Source of the DNA: Petrosia ficiformis
Lineage: Eukaryota > Porifera > Demospongiae > Haplosclerida > Petrosiidae
Assembly (NCBI GenBank): GCA_947044365.1
Contig: OX345638.1
Span: 4,325,201-4,389,200, forward strand
Length of the DNA stretch: 64,000 nt
Reading direction: 5' to 3'
Shown: piece by piece, positions 10,805 to 22,062 of the stretch
Layout of the letters: each line of letters starts with the position of its first letter
How positions within the stretch are numbered: the first letter of the stretch is position 1
The notes under the pieces: generated by a model
The model's database searches: none
What the model was told of the DNA's origin: nothing
The model's input: only the letters and a program-made list of their open reading frames with translations
Program-made: the position numbers and the translations under genes

Positions 10805-11292
10805 GATGGATGGATGGATGGATGGGTGGATGGATGGATGGGTGGATGGATGGATGGATGAATGGATGAATGGATGGATGGATGGATGGATAGATGGGTG
10901 GGTGGATGGGTGGGAGGATGGATGGATGAATGAATAGATGAATGGATGGATGGATGGATGTATGGATGTATGGATGGATGGATGGATGGATGGATGGATG
11001 GATGGATGGATGGGTGGATGGATGGATGGATGAATGGATGAATGGATGGATGGATGGATGGATAGATGAATGGATGAATGGATGAATGGATGAATGGATG
11101 GATGGGTGGATGAATGGATGGATGGATGGATGGGTGGATGGATGGATGGATGAATGGATGGATGGATGAATGGATGGATGGATGGATGGATCGATGGATG
11201 GATGGGTGGGTGGGTGGATAAATGAATAGATGAATGGATGGATAGATGGATAGATGGATGGATGGATGGATGGATGGATGGATAGGATAGGA
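10805..11292. repeat. (ATGG)n tetranucleotide satellite in intron 5 of X(B)
   Basis: About 490 bp of ATGG/ATGA/GTGG repeats begin just after the donor GTAAG at 10801. Copies C (29216-29280) and D (60766-60893) have much shorter tracts, so the locus is length-variable. The minus strand gives spurious Ser-Ile-His-Pro frames of about 200 codons. Confidence 0.95.
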
Positions 11293-11670
11293 TAGGATAG
11301 ATAAATGGAAAGACAGAGGCTTTATTTTCAATAATCCTTCCCTTTACCAAACATATCCATCTAAGCATCCATGCATTTATTTGTTATTCACGCATCCATT
11401 TATTTAATTATTCATCTATTCATCTACATATTTACATGTATCTATAGGAAGAGGATTATACTATGTTCCTCATTGCTGGTTATGCACGATATAATTGTCC
11501 ATATGTATGGATTCGCTCTAATCATGACAGAATAGTGCGTTTCTCTAGTGACGATACCTCAGAGAAAGATTTTCCATTGCAACTAAAAACAACATCAACA
11601 TGGAAAGATAAAAGTAAGATTTAAAATCAGTATACATGTAGTTGAAATTGTATTGTAGAGTTGTGTAATA

Positions 11671-13530
11671 TTGAAAATTAAGTTTTGCGATTAATGCAAA
11701 AATAGGCTCATTTTTTAAAGACAATAATTCTGATCCTTGTTTTCAGAGCATATGGCTCAAGATTAAGTGTTATAATATAGTATGCTCAGTGTTTTTGATA
11801 AGCTCATATGGCACATCATTGGCCCAAAGAAATTCTTATTTGGCACTGCACAGTTTTCTCTTTGGGCCAGTGGCGCAGTTAATTATGAGTATATTGTCAC
11901 TAACAGCATTAAGTCTTCGTTAATTGGCTCAAGATGTATTCCCAATGGTACACACATTAACCATTATTAAGCCAATTGGCCCATGCTTCAAAACCTATCA
12001 AAAACTCTGAGTATGCTTCAACTGCATATATTATAACGATTTGTGGGATTACCTATTATTTAATTGCAGTAAGACCAAAATCATGTAATACAATTACTAT
12101 ATACACAGCGAAGGTAATAATCTTTTAATGTGTAATTTATAAACCATTATATATAATAAATCAATGACAACTCTGAAAAAATTATTATACAATCCCGGGA
12201 AAATAATCCCGGGAGGTTTCAATATAATATTGAACCTCTCCAGGAGGTTTGATATGAGATTTATTAACCTCATTTTGAGCAATTTCATTGGTCAATTAAC
12301 TACAAGCATGGTAGTCAATAATATTGTAATGTTTGTGATATATTCCATTATTGCCCAACAGAATACATAATATGCACTTATTGTATTTGAAAAAAGAGTT
12401 GAACTTTAGATAAAGAAAGCTGTGCAATATATGTGACTAGCTTTGCGAAAACCAGTCTTATGGATTAAGATTTAAAAATGATTGTTTGTATTACCTGAAT
12501 TTAGCATTAAATTTGATGTATTATACATCCCAATCATGTAAAAGACAAAGCTACAGTGAGCGATTAACCCTGGTGTAGTCACAAATACTTCATTTAGAGA
12601 AAAATGCAATTAAATCGTAATCATTAAAAGTAGTGATTAACAATTTATTTAACAGTGGCTAGCAAAGCACAGAGAGGTCTCTAAGACTTGCGCTAAAGAC
12701 ATCATAAGACAGGTAAGACATTTATGACACTTTTCACTTTATAAAACGGTGATCACCCGAGTAATACAGAACTGTCTATTGTATTGAATAGCAGAACAAC
12801 TTTGATCACAACAAATCACAGTATCCATGCCATTTTTGTTTTTTAGTTTTCAAATTTCAGGATTTTGCAGAATCCTTGTTCTATGCAGCTTATTTAAAAA
12901 GAGGTCAGAACTTCTTATCTGCTTCATGTTATAAGCGTGATGATATAAAGCCCTACAAATTTATACCACAGTGAACTTATATGTAGTATAGTATGTAGAC
13001 AATGCCATATGGAGCATAACTCGTTAGCAAAGATTAAATTTTCTATTAAACGTTTAGAATCCAGGTAGACATAACCTTCATGATGATGCTGCTGATACTT
13101 GTGAGTCATGGGACAACAAAATGTCTGATGAGGTCCTACGGTCAGTGCTCAATATAAGATATAAAAAAACTCTCCTATCTTCCTCAGACATTGTAGTTGA
13201 TAAAGATTAAGCAGTGAATGCAAATTCATTTTGACATCATAGTAAATTAAGGACTGTGCATTCGAAAATCAGTCTTATGTGATTTTCAATTTTTTCAAAT
13301 GGTTTGTTCAATTGATAATTTTTCAGTCATCTTGTTAGCAAACCTAATAAAACTTTCAACTCATTGAGATACAGTCTTGTCCTACCTAGATACCAGATTT
13401 TGTATAGATTCTGGTACTAGTTGGCTGAGAAATGAGTGGTTGAACATAATCATGTGGTAAAGCTTGAAATTCAAGTAAGACTAATTTTCACTTGTACAGT
13501 CGCAGTTAATGATGAATTTAAATCATTACT
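11671..13530. repeat. ~1.85-kb insertion in intron 6 of X(B)
   Basis: In copy D the same intron is only 82 bp (61210-61291), with the same two edges. The inserted segment is AT-rich and holds a hAT-type MITE (11787-12009), the palindromic TCCCGGGAAAATAATCCCGGGA near 12193 and otherwise no coding sequence that I can support. Confidence 0.7.
11787..12009. mobile_element. hAT-type MITE with exact 8-bp TSD
   Basis: The element starts CAGTGTTTTTGATA and ends TATCAAAAACTCTG (near-perfect inverted repeat). The direct 8-bp flank AGTATGCT is at 11779-11786 and 12010-12017. A relative lies at about 49937-50153 with CAGTATTTATGATA / AAAAAACTG ends. Confidence 0.85.
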
Positions 13531-14038
13531 TTTTCTTATTATTTCTAGATATTCCACCTTGGGAAATCATAGCTGAACTGGTAACCATTTGCACAACACC
13601 TTCTCCTCCAAACCCATTCGCTGTAGATTTTGACTATTTTGCTTCTCTACCACTTCCTGAGAAGTTTTTGGCCTCGGGAGCCATGGTTTCTTTTTTGAAG
13701 AAAGTGCTAGTCAGTATAAACCATTCTTATGACAAGAGAGGTATGTGTAAGTATTTATGACAAAGGGTCTTGAATAAAAAAAAAACAATATTTGAGCAAT
13801 ACCCCTTTAAAATCTTCCAGTGTATAGGCAAATTCATATTGCTACGTGCTTTATAATTATACACGGCCTGGATGTTCTGATGTCATGAAGAAGGCTTTTG
13901 GTCCAAACTTTTTTGTTTAAACAACTTATTTGTTATGTGTATATAAGCAATAAAACAATAGAGAGTATGTTTGCTCATTCTGTTTCGGTTCCTGTATACA
14001 TCAACTTACAAAATGCATGGCAGGTGAATTTATAAATT

Positions 14039-14351
14039 AGTGTTGTTTTAGTTAACTATAACTAAAACTAAAATCCCTTTTAGTAAGGTATTATGACTTT
14101 TAGTTAACTAAACTATAACTAAATTACAGGTCTACTGAACTAAAATGAAAATTGGGCACTTTTAGTTAGTTAATTAAAACTAAAACCCTTTTATTAAACT
14201 GTTTTAGTTAATCAATTACATATATAACTCCAATAACTACATGTATGACTAAATGTTTTAGTTAATTAACTATAACTAAAATTGTGATAAACTGACACAC
14301 TATATAACTATAACCAAAAGTGGTCAGTATTGTCATACTAAAACAACACTA
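14039..14351. mobile_element. MITE of the TAGTGTTG family in intron 7 of X(B)
   Basis: The ends are TAGTGTTGTTTTAGTTAACT and CATACTAAAACAACACTA. The flanks TTATAAAT / ATATGAAT match 6 of 8. Unlike copies A and D at the same position, it carries no nested element. Confidence 0.7.
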
Positions 14352-14924
14352 ATATGAATGAAGTATTGAAAGCCCTCTTGAAAATCCAATCACAATAATG
14401 TGTGTTTATGATAATTATTGAAATATTTCATAATTATTGTATTAAATCCAAACTATTCCTCTTCTATCCCCCACCCACCTTTAGTACGTAATGACCTTCA
14501 ACATATTTCAGAAATACATTTTCGTGCTCTCAACTCACTAATGAAGGAAGGACAACTAAGCTCTGTTCCTACTCCCTCTCAACACGCAAGAGTTCCTATG
14601 GAACAGATTCATCCACAAAGTCCTTTGAGAAAACCTCATCCCACTTAACTACATTAACTATGTGTTTCTTATTGATGCTTTCTGTCATTATGGGGTCCTG
14701 TTTATTGCAGCTACCATACATTTAAAAGACATGTTGTTTTCTATTTTCTACCTACGTAAACTTTATTATGATTGGTTTCATAAATTATGTTTTCTACTTG
14801 TTCATGTGTTGAACTTAAACTATATCATACAACAAAGCATGATTGAAATAGTCCATACGACTTTCATGTTATGTATGTATTTCTGAATCATCTGATGATA
14901 AAACCATTGTTTGAAAATAGAAGG

Positions 14925-15104
14925 TTGGACAGACTCGAGAGCACCTCTGTTACAACTGGCTCCTCAAGCTACGTAGTTGTTTGTAGATGGTGTGGTTCAA
15001 GACCCTTCCACATTCTGTTCCAGTTATTCACTGGTCAAATGAAGGTTAAACTATTAATGACTGAAAGAGAATATTTTAGTGAGAAGAACTGGGTTTGCAT
15101 GTAA
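14925..15104 (+). other. Conserved open block downstream of gene X(B); possible extra exon
   Basis: The frame RRLDRLESTSVTTGSS ... CRWCGSRPFHILFQLF ... SEKNWVCM-stop follows an AG at 14920. It is conserved in frame with copy A despite base changes and one 6-nt length difference, which argues for coding use, but its connection to upstream exons is unresolved. Confidence 0.35.
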
Positions 15105-15514
15105 AAGAGAATTTGATAAGTTCCTTAGAAGGTATGTATTACTAATAAATTTTCTTATTTCTTTATTTGCTGTTTATTTTGCAAAACACATTTCATAATC
15201 AAATCACTGACCATAAAAGCTTGATAAATGCCAAAAAGCATAAAGTAACCATGACAACCCTGTGCACCCAATTGTAATGAAAATTAATAATGTATCTTTG
15301 TACTAAAACATACACCTTCATTCTCTTGTATTTCCATAAATATATAATAACTACTACTAAGATATTATTAATAGTAAAAATCATTTTACTTTTCAATAAT
15401 AATATAATAATAATATAATTATAATTATATTTTAAATATGTATATCCAAAAATGAATTATAAATTGTCTGGTGGTCACCCTATTGGTGATTGTCATGACG
15501 ATATCAATAAACTG

Positions 15515-18500
15515 CTAGTGAAATTTTGTTGCTCTGTCGTGAGGTACGGAATAGTCAATATCAGGACCAATGGCAACAATACCTTTAGGATTTATTTGAA
15601 TGTGGCTGCCCTGAAAATAAAATAATAAATTAATACAATTGTCCTTGTATCATACGTCACAGTTCAAAGGTCAAGTTGCACATAAGAAACCATGGCGAGA
15701 AGTGCTTCTAGCAACCTCCTTACCTGAGACTCGAAAGTCTCCAAGTGCTTCGTGGGACTAATTCAAATGCAGTGTTCTCCCTCTTTTGACTGTAACTGGG
15801 GCAAACAAAACAACCCAACTGCATGTCAGCACCAGCTAAACACACAATATTGGGTTTCACAGCAAGTGAAATGTCTCAGCTACCCAGCAGATTGCATGGA
15901 TGGCGAGGGGGCTGCGCCCCCTTCGCACCCCCATTAACAGGGAGACACCCACCTTTAAAATTCCCCCATAGTCTATATTTAAGGCAAAGGGGGCCAAAAA
16001 AACATCAACTTTTTAAGCTTTTTTCATGGGCAACACCAATTACAAGCCCTTAGAGTGCATCATAATGCTAGGAACTCACTCCCAACTGCGTATGGGGTCA
16101 AATATCACATATACAACACCATACATGTATATGTGACATCAGTCCTCTAAAGGTTAAACGTAGGCTTAAGTTATCATGAAATTACAGTCCATAGTCTCCA
16201 TACCTGGTAGTTATGTTCAATATGGAATCTATTTGATGTTTCTCCAAATCCTGGTGTGTTATACAGGTCTCTCAAATATCCCCACATGTTGGGATAGTCA
16301 ACAATGCCTTTCTTATTACACTAAAACCAATAAAAAAATTATGACAATTTTCAACGTACTATTCCAAGAGTCAGTGAACCCACCCACTCTTGGAGAAGAG
16401 GATTTACATTCTCCATGTAGTACATGTATAATGTACATGTACACATATACATATATGTATGTCCAACATGTACAAGTAATAATCTACAGATGATAGCCTG
16501 TTAAAATGTTGCAATCTAATTGGTCATCTATAGCAATACATGTACATGTACTCATACTATACACAGTAGTACATTGCTGATTACATATACATGTATACTT
16601 ACTTAATATAGCACATCTATAGCAATACATGTACATGTACTCATACTATACACAGTAGTACATTACTGATTACATATACATGTATACTTACTTAATATAG
16701 CACATCTATAGCAATACATGTACATGTACTCATACTATATACAGTAGTACATTGCTGATTACATATACATGTATACTTACTTAATATAGCACATCTATAG
16801 CAATACATGTACATGTACTCATACTATACACAGTAGTACATTGCTGATTGCATATACATGTATACTTACTTAATATAGCACATCTATAGCAATACATGTA
16901 CATGTACTCATACTATACACAGTAGTACATTACTGATTACATATACATGTATACTTACTTAATATAGCACATCTATAGCAATACATGTACATGTACTCAT
17001 ACTATATACAGTAGTACATTGCTGATTACATATACATGTATACTTACTTAATATAGCACATCTATAGCAATACATGTACATGTACTCATACTATACACAG
17101 TAGTACATTGCTGATTGCATATACATGTATACTTACTTAATATAGCACATCTATAGCAATACATGTACATGTACTCATACTATACACAGTAGTACATTAC
17201 TGATTACATATACATGTATACTTACTTAATATAGCACATCTATAGCAATACATGTACATGTACTCATACTATACACAGTAGTACATTGCTGATTACATAT
17301 ACATGTATACTTACTTAATATAGCACATCTATAGCAATACATGTACATGTACTCATACTATACACAGTAGTACATTGCTGATTACATATACATGTATACT
17401 TACTTAATATAGCACATCTATAGCAATACATGAACATGTACTCATACTATACACAGTAGTACATTGCTGATTACATATACATGTATACTTACTTAATATA
17501 GCACATCTATAGCAATACATGTACATGTACTCATACTATACACAGTAGTACATTGCTGATTACATATACATGTATACTTACTTAATATAGCACATCTATA
17601 GCAATACATGTACATGTACTCATACTATACACAGTAGTACATTGCTGATTACATATACATGTATACTTACTTAATATAGCACATCTATAGCAATACATGT
17701 ACATGTACTCATACTATACACAGTAGTACATTGCTGATTACATATACATGTATACTTACTTAATATAGCACATCTATAGCAATACATGTACATGTACTCA
17801 TACTATACACAGTAGTACATTGCTGATTACATATACATGTATACTTACTTAATATAGCACATCTATAGCAATACATGTACATGTACTCATACTATACACA
17901 GTAGTACATTGCTGATTACATATACATGTACATGTATACTTACTTAAGTTAACCCTTGGAGCACTGATGTCACATATATGTGACATTTCACCCCTACGTG
18001 GTTCGCCGTGTGTTCCTAGCTACACGAAGCTCTCCAAATGCTTGTAATTGGCGTCAGGCACAAGCCGATGAACGTGGCTACAAAAGTTGATAGTTTTTAG
18101 GCCGCCCTTTAGCCTAAATAACGGCTACAGGGGGCGCATTTTGCGGGTTTTGTGACCTCGCCCACGTGCTCTGGTGGGTACCTGAGGCATTTCCCTTGCT
18201 GTGAAACCTGAAATCGTGGGTGTAGCTGGTGCCAACATGCAGTGGGGTCATTTTGTTAGCCCCAGTTCCAGTCAAAAGAGGGAGAGCACTGCATTTGATT
18301 TGATCCTACGAAGCGCTTGGGAACTTTCGAGTCCCGGTAAGCAAGTTGGTGGAAGTAGTACTCCATGTCGGAAAAGGAGCCAAGTTTGAATACTTACTTA
18401 TACATAGTAATATAGCACATCTATAGCAATACATGTACATGTACTCATACTATACACAGTAGTACATTGCAGATTACATATACATGTATACTTACTTATA

Positions 18501-21500
18501 CATAGTAATATAGCACATCTATAGCAATACATGTACATGTACTCATACTATACACAGTAGTACATTGCAAATTACATACATGTACATGTACATATATACA
18601 TGTATGTGTATACTTATACACAGTAGTACATCTATAGTAATGCACGTACATGTACATGTACAAGTATACTGATAGTAACCTAAGAATGTGTCACAGTATT
18701 CATATACTATCTATGTGTACATAATACATGTATACTCATGTGTCTATTATATATTCACTAGTTAAATCAATTTATAACTAAGACAAACCTTAAAATGGCC
18801 GACATAAACAAGATCAAATCGTACTAATGTAGTGTATAGACGTACATGTATATCAGCCTCAGTAATACATGATTCTGTGAGGTAACGATGATGAGACAGA
18901 ATCTCTTCCACCCTATCCAAAGCTCCAAATAGTTCCCTTACAGCTTTATCATAAGCTTCTTGTGTGGTAGCAAATCCAGATCGATAAACACCATTATTGA
19001 TATCTCTGTGTGAGTAGATTAATGGAGATGTGTGTGTGTGTACACATGTACCAATATACAACTAATTATATGTAATTTTTATTCATAACTACATGTAATT
19101 ATAGCCATAATTACATATACATAGTTATACCACGGTGCGTGGGCGATCGCCATGGTAGTACCGCAGGAGATATATGCCCATAACATGCCTGTAGACAGGA
19201 ACATTTAGTGTCTAGCCACTAAATCATCTAATTGTATTTTCACAGTTTTTACGCTAATTGGGATAGTACTATGGTTTCTACTTGACAACAGTATGTCAAA
19301 TGGGATTTAATTGCATACTTTTGTGTTACCATGGTATAAAATACATATAGCCCTGTTTGGAGGCAGTTATGGCATATAACACCCTTGAGATAATTGTCTC
19401 GCGGGTGTTATATGCCCATAACTGCCTCCAATCAGGGCTATATCCTATACATAATTACATATACATACATAATTACACATAATTACATATACATACATAA
19501 TTACATGTACATACATGTACATACATGTATACATGTACATACATAATTACACATAATTACACATAATTACATATACATACATAATTACACATAATTACAT
19601 ATACATACATAATTACACATAATTACATATACATACATAATTACACATAATTACATATACATACATAATTACACATAATTACATATACATACATAATTAC
19701 ACATAATTACATATACATACATAATTACACATAATTACATATACATACATAATTACATATACATACATAATTACATGTACATACATGTACATACATGTAT
19801 ACATACATAATTACACATAATTACATATACATACATAATTACACATAATTACATATACATACATAATTACACATAATTACATATACATACATAATTACAC
19901 ATAATTACATATACATACATAATTACACATAATTACATATACATACATAATTACATATACATACATAATTATGATATAGAGGAAAGTTGATTAGGAGAAA
20001 CCCTCCTAACGGTGTTATATTAGCATTGAAGTCCACAGAAAAACAGACACTCTCTTTTCAGGAAACAACACGACCGCAGCTGGACTCGAACCACTAGTTC
20101 CAGTTTGATGGGCACTCCTTTTTTTTAAGGAGGCAGCATGGCTTAGTGGTTGGAGCTTGGGCCTCCTGATCTAAAGGTCAGTGGTTCGAGTCCAGCTGCG
20201 GTCGTGTTGTTTCCTGAAAAGAGAGTGTCTGTTTTTCTGTGGACTTCAATCCTAATATAACACCGTTAGGAGGGTTTCTCCTAATCAACTTTCCTCTATA
20301 TCACATTAGCTATTACCCAAGCCTTGGGTAATTAGGGATGACGCCTCCTAGCTTAAAGGGTCCACTTTGGAAATTGTGGTCTTTCCGGTCGATTCGTGGG
20401 ACTCACCACTCTGCGGATTCTGACGGCACTTTAGGTTAGGGGGTTATAATAGAACTTCGGTTCCCCACAACTGTTAGGAGTTGTGGTTAGTCATTCCCAT
20501 CAAATAGTTTCAGTTTGATGGGCACTCTTTTTTTTAAGGAGGCAGCATGGCTTAGTGGTTGGAGCTTGGGCCTCCTGATCTAAAGGTCAGTGGTTCGAGT
20601 CCAGCTGCGGTCGTGTTGTTTCCTGAAAAGAGAGTGTCTGTTTTTCTGTGGACTTCAATGCTAATATAACACCGTTAGGAGGGTTTCTCCTAATCAACTT
20701 TCCTCTATATCACATTAGCTATTACCCAAGCCTTGGGTAATGAGGGATGACGCCTCCTAGCTTAAAGGGTCCACTTTGGAAATTGTGGTCTTTCCGGTCG
20801 ATTCGTGGGACTCACCACTCTGCGGATTCTGATGGCACTTTAGGTTAGGGGGTTATAATAGAACTTCGGTTCCCCACAACTGTTAGGACTACGGTCTTAT
20901 ATACACACTCGTGTGTATATATGTTGTGGTTAGTCATTCCCATCAAATAGTTCCAGTTTGATGGGCACTCTTTTTTTTTAAGGAGGCAGCATGGCTTAGT
21001 GGTTGGAGCTTGGGCCTCCTGATCTAAAGGTCAGTGGTTCGAGTCCAGCTGCAGTCGTGTTGTTTCCTGAAAAGAGAGTGTCTGTTTTTCTGTGGACTTC
21101 AATGCTAATTACATACATAATTACACATAATTACATATACATACATAATTACAGTTATTATTACACATAATTACATATGCATAGCATATGCTACATGACT
21201 ATGTGACCATGGATGAACAAATCAGTCATCTGTTGAGTAATAATTTAGTCAAATGCTCAACAAGTTATTCAGTATGGGAAACAAACTATATTTGGTATCT
21301 AGGTATAGCAATAAATGCTCTTCCTGGATACCAAATTTAGTTTGCTTCCTGTACAAATAGCTGAATAGAGAGCATTTTTAATTAATTGTAACTAATTTGT
21401 CTTATTTCTAATTTTCACATCTACACTGATAGTCTCACATGTATTGTTATTAAGATAATTCTCACTTGTAAATCCACTCATTTAGTTCATCAATCTTCTC

Positions 21501-21766
21501 ACGTAGAGCTGGAGGATACAGGTCTAATGCTTTAGCCTCAGGTGTCAGACAGAACTCATTAAAAGCTGATGCTACCATACGAAGTATCTCAGCAGACTCA
21601 TTGTTGACAATCTTTTGTTCTCTCTTATCAAACAGAACAGGTACTGTGACTTGACCTTCATAGTTTGGATTGGCGAGGAAATAAACCTGCTTGAGGAATT
21701 TGAAACCATTAACAGTATCAGGGGTACTGTCTCGGGCATCCGGATTGAAACACCATTGATCACTTC
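15515..21766 (-). CDS. Glutathionyl-hydroquinone reductase (Xi-class GST), copy B, N-terminal exon not found
   Basis: The exons are 21766-21466, 19005-18789, 16320-16204 and 15610-15515 (stop), all in phase, about 243 codons. Exon a encodes NPNYEGQVTVPVLFDK and NNESAEILRM (thioredoxin-fold end with the ESAE glutathione-contact motif), then YPPALREKIDELNEWIYK. Exon b gives NNGVYRSGFATTQEAYD and TLVRFDLVYVGHFK; exon c DYPNMWGYLRDLYNTPGF; exon d INPKGIVAIGPDIDYSVPHD. Order and spacing match YqjG/ECM4 enzymes, which use a Cys to strip glutathione from glutathionyl-hydroquinones. The family's N-terminal segment with the catalytic CPWA-type Cys (about 80 aa) is absent between 21767 and the divergent NLR gene at 22063. 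Exon b has a two-codon insertion (ADIHVRLYTT against ADICLYTT in copy A). Its introns hold a minisatellite, satellites and SINEs. Confidence 0.88.
15744..16153 (-). mobile_element. TTAA-bounded dispersed element, copy 2
   Basis: The minus-strand start is TTTAACCTTTAGAGGACTGATGTCAC. Its body is homologous to 2440-2905, including the G-rich GGCGAGGGGGCTGCGCCCCC segment. It lies in the GHR(B) intron at the same site as in GHR(A), so it predates the duplication. Confidence 0.45.
16513..17945. repeat. 89-bp minisatellite, expanded allele (~16 units)
   Basis: Near-identical 89-bp units (CACATCTATAGCAATACATG, TACATGTACTCATACTATAC, ACAGTAGTACATTGCTGATT, ACATATACATGTATACTTAC, TTAATATAG) repeat without interruption; most differ at one or two sites only. 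The array lies in the GHR(B) intron between exons b and c and resumes as longer variant units at 18389-18600 after an interposed element. Confidence 0.95.
17948..18388 (+). mobile_element. TTAA-bounded dispersed element, copy 3, inserted in the minisatellite
   Basis: It begins TTAACCCTTGGAGCACTGAT, then GTCACATATATGTGAC, and interrupts the 89-bp array. It contains a short open frame (IVGVAGANMQWGHFVSPSSS) in common with the copy at 2440-2905, followed by a GTAAGC donor-like site. The far end was not resolved. Confidence 0.5.
19126..19442. repeat. Foldback element in GHR(B) intron
   Basis: A long hairpin at 19347-19442: the left arm ATATAGCCCTGTTTGGAGGC, AGTTATGGCATATAACACCC pairs with the right arm GGGTGTTATATGCCCATAAC, TGCCTCCAATCAGGGCTATA, with a small AT loop. 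A diverged piece (GATATATGCCCATAACATGC) at 19169 marks an older end. Confidence 0.7.
19443..19975. repeat. 28-bp satellite, expanded
   Basis: About 18 units of the ATAATTACACATAATTAC-ATATACAT motif, with ACATGTACATACATGTATAC interruptions at 19500 and 19770. The satellite resumes briefly at 21108-21180 after the SINE cluster, so the cluster appears inserted within it. Confidence 0.9.
19976..21110. mobile_element. tRNA-derived SINE cluster: one inverted and three direct partial copies
   Basis: The tRNA-like core (GCATGGCTTAGTGGTTGGAG, then CTTGGGCCTCCTGATCTAAA, B-box GGTTCGAGTCC) appears at about 20135, 20545 and 20990, followed each time by CAGCTGCGGTCGTGTTGTTT and GTGTCTGTTTTTCTGTGGAC. A leading inverted copy (19978-20100) mirrors the tail, giving a ~115-bp-arm hairpin. 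The direct units are 410 and 443 bp apart. The third contains ATATACACACTCGTGTGTAT in its spacer. Confidence 0.8.
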
Positions 21767-22062
21767 CTAGATAAAATTATACGCAGCTTTGTAATTGGTT
21801 ATTAGTTAATGAAAATAAACCACCAAACATTACTAGCCATCAACTGTGAAAATAGCTAAATTAACTACGTGCTAATTATAGCTGAAGGTATTCATTGTCT
21901 ATCAATTAATGAGTACACAGTGACACACCCACACAGATGTTAATTAATTACATTAGAGTGTGCCTGTTTACATGAATTACCATATATGGTCAAACACACC
22001 CCTTCTAAGTGAATATCAGTCTGCTTATTGAACTATTCTTGCTTCATACTCTACTAGTTATC

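Larger units (their letters stand above)
9525..14648 (+). pseudogene. Gene X, copy B (unrecognised 280-codon protein), exon 2 damaged
   Basis: The exons are 9525-9527 (ATG only, then GTAAGG), 9573-? (damaged), 9954-10105, 10637-10672, 10731-10800, 11448-11613, 13549-13740 and 14485-14648 (stop). Apart from exon 2, phases are consistent and sum to 843 nt (280 aa) if exon 2 is taken as in copies C and D. Readable segments include [59 protein letters not shown] and PPWEIIAELVTICTTPSPPN. There is no signal peptide or membrane segment; it is Ser/Pro-rich and probably intracellular. I recognise no family. A deletion removes the end of exon 2 and its donor (compare 27896-27955), so translation would run into a stop. 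Intron 6 is swollen from about 80 bp (copy D) to 1.9 kb. Confidence 0.6.

Noticed and set aside
10699..11368. 200-codon Ser-Ile-His-Pro proteins on the minus strand
   Set aside because: Translation of the (ATGG)n satellite in an intron of gene X(B).
16513..17945. CRISPR-like regular array
   Set aside because: Units are fully repetitive with no unique spacers, and the context is a eukaryotic intron; it is a minisatellite.
22009..22062. Upstream extension of the NLR start
   Set aside because: The codon at 22009 is GTG directly after an in-frame TAA; the first ATG is 22063.
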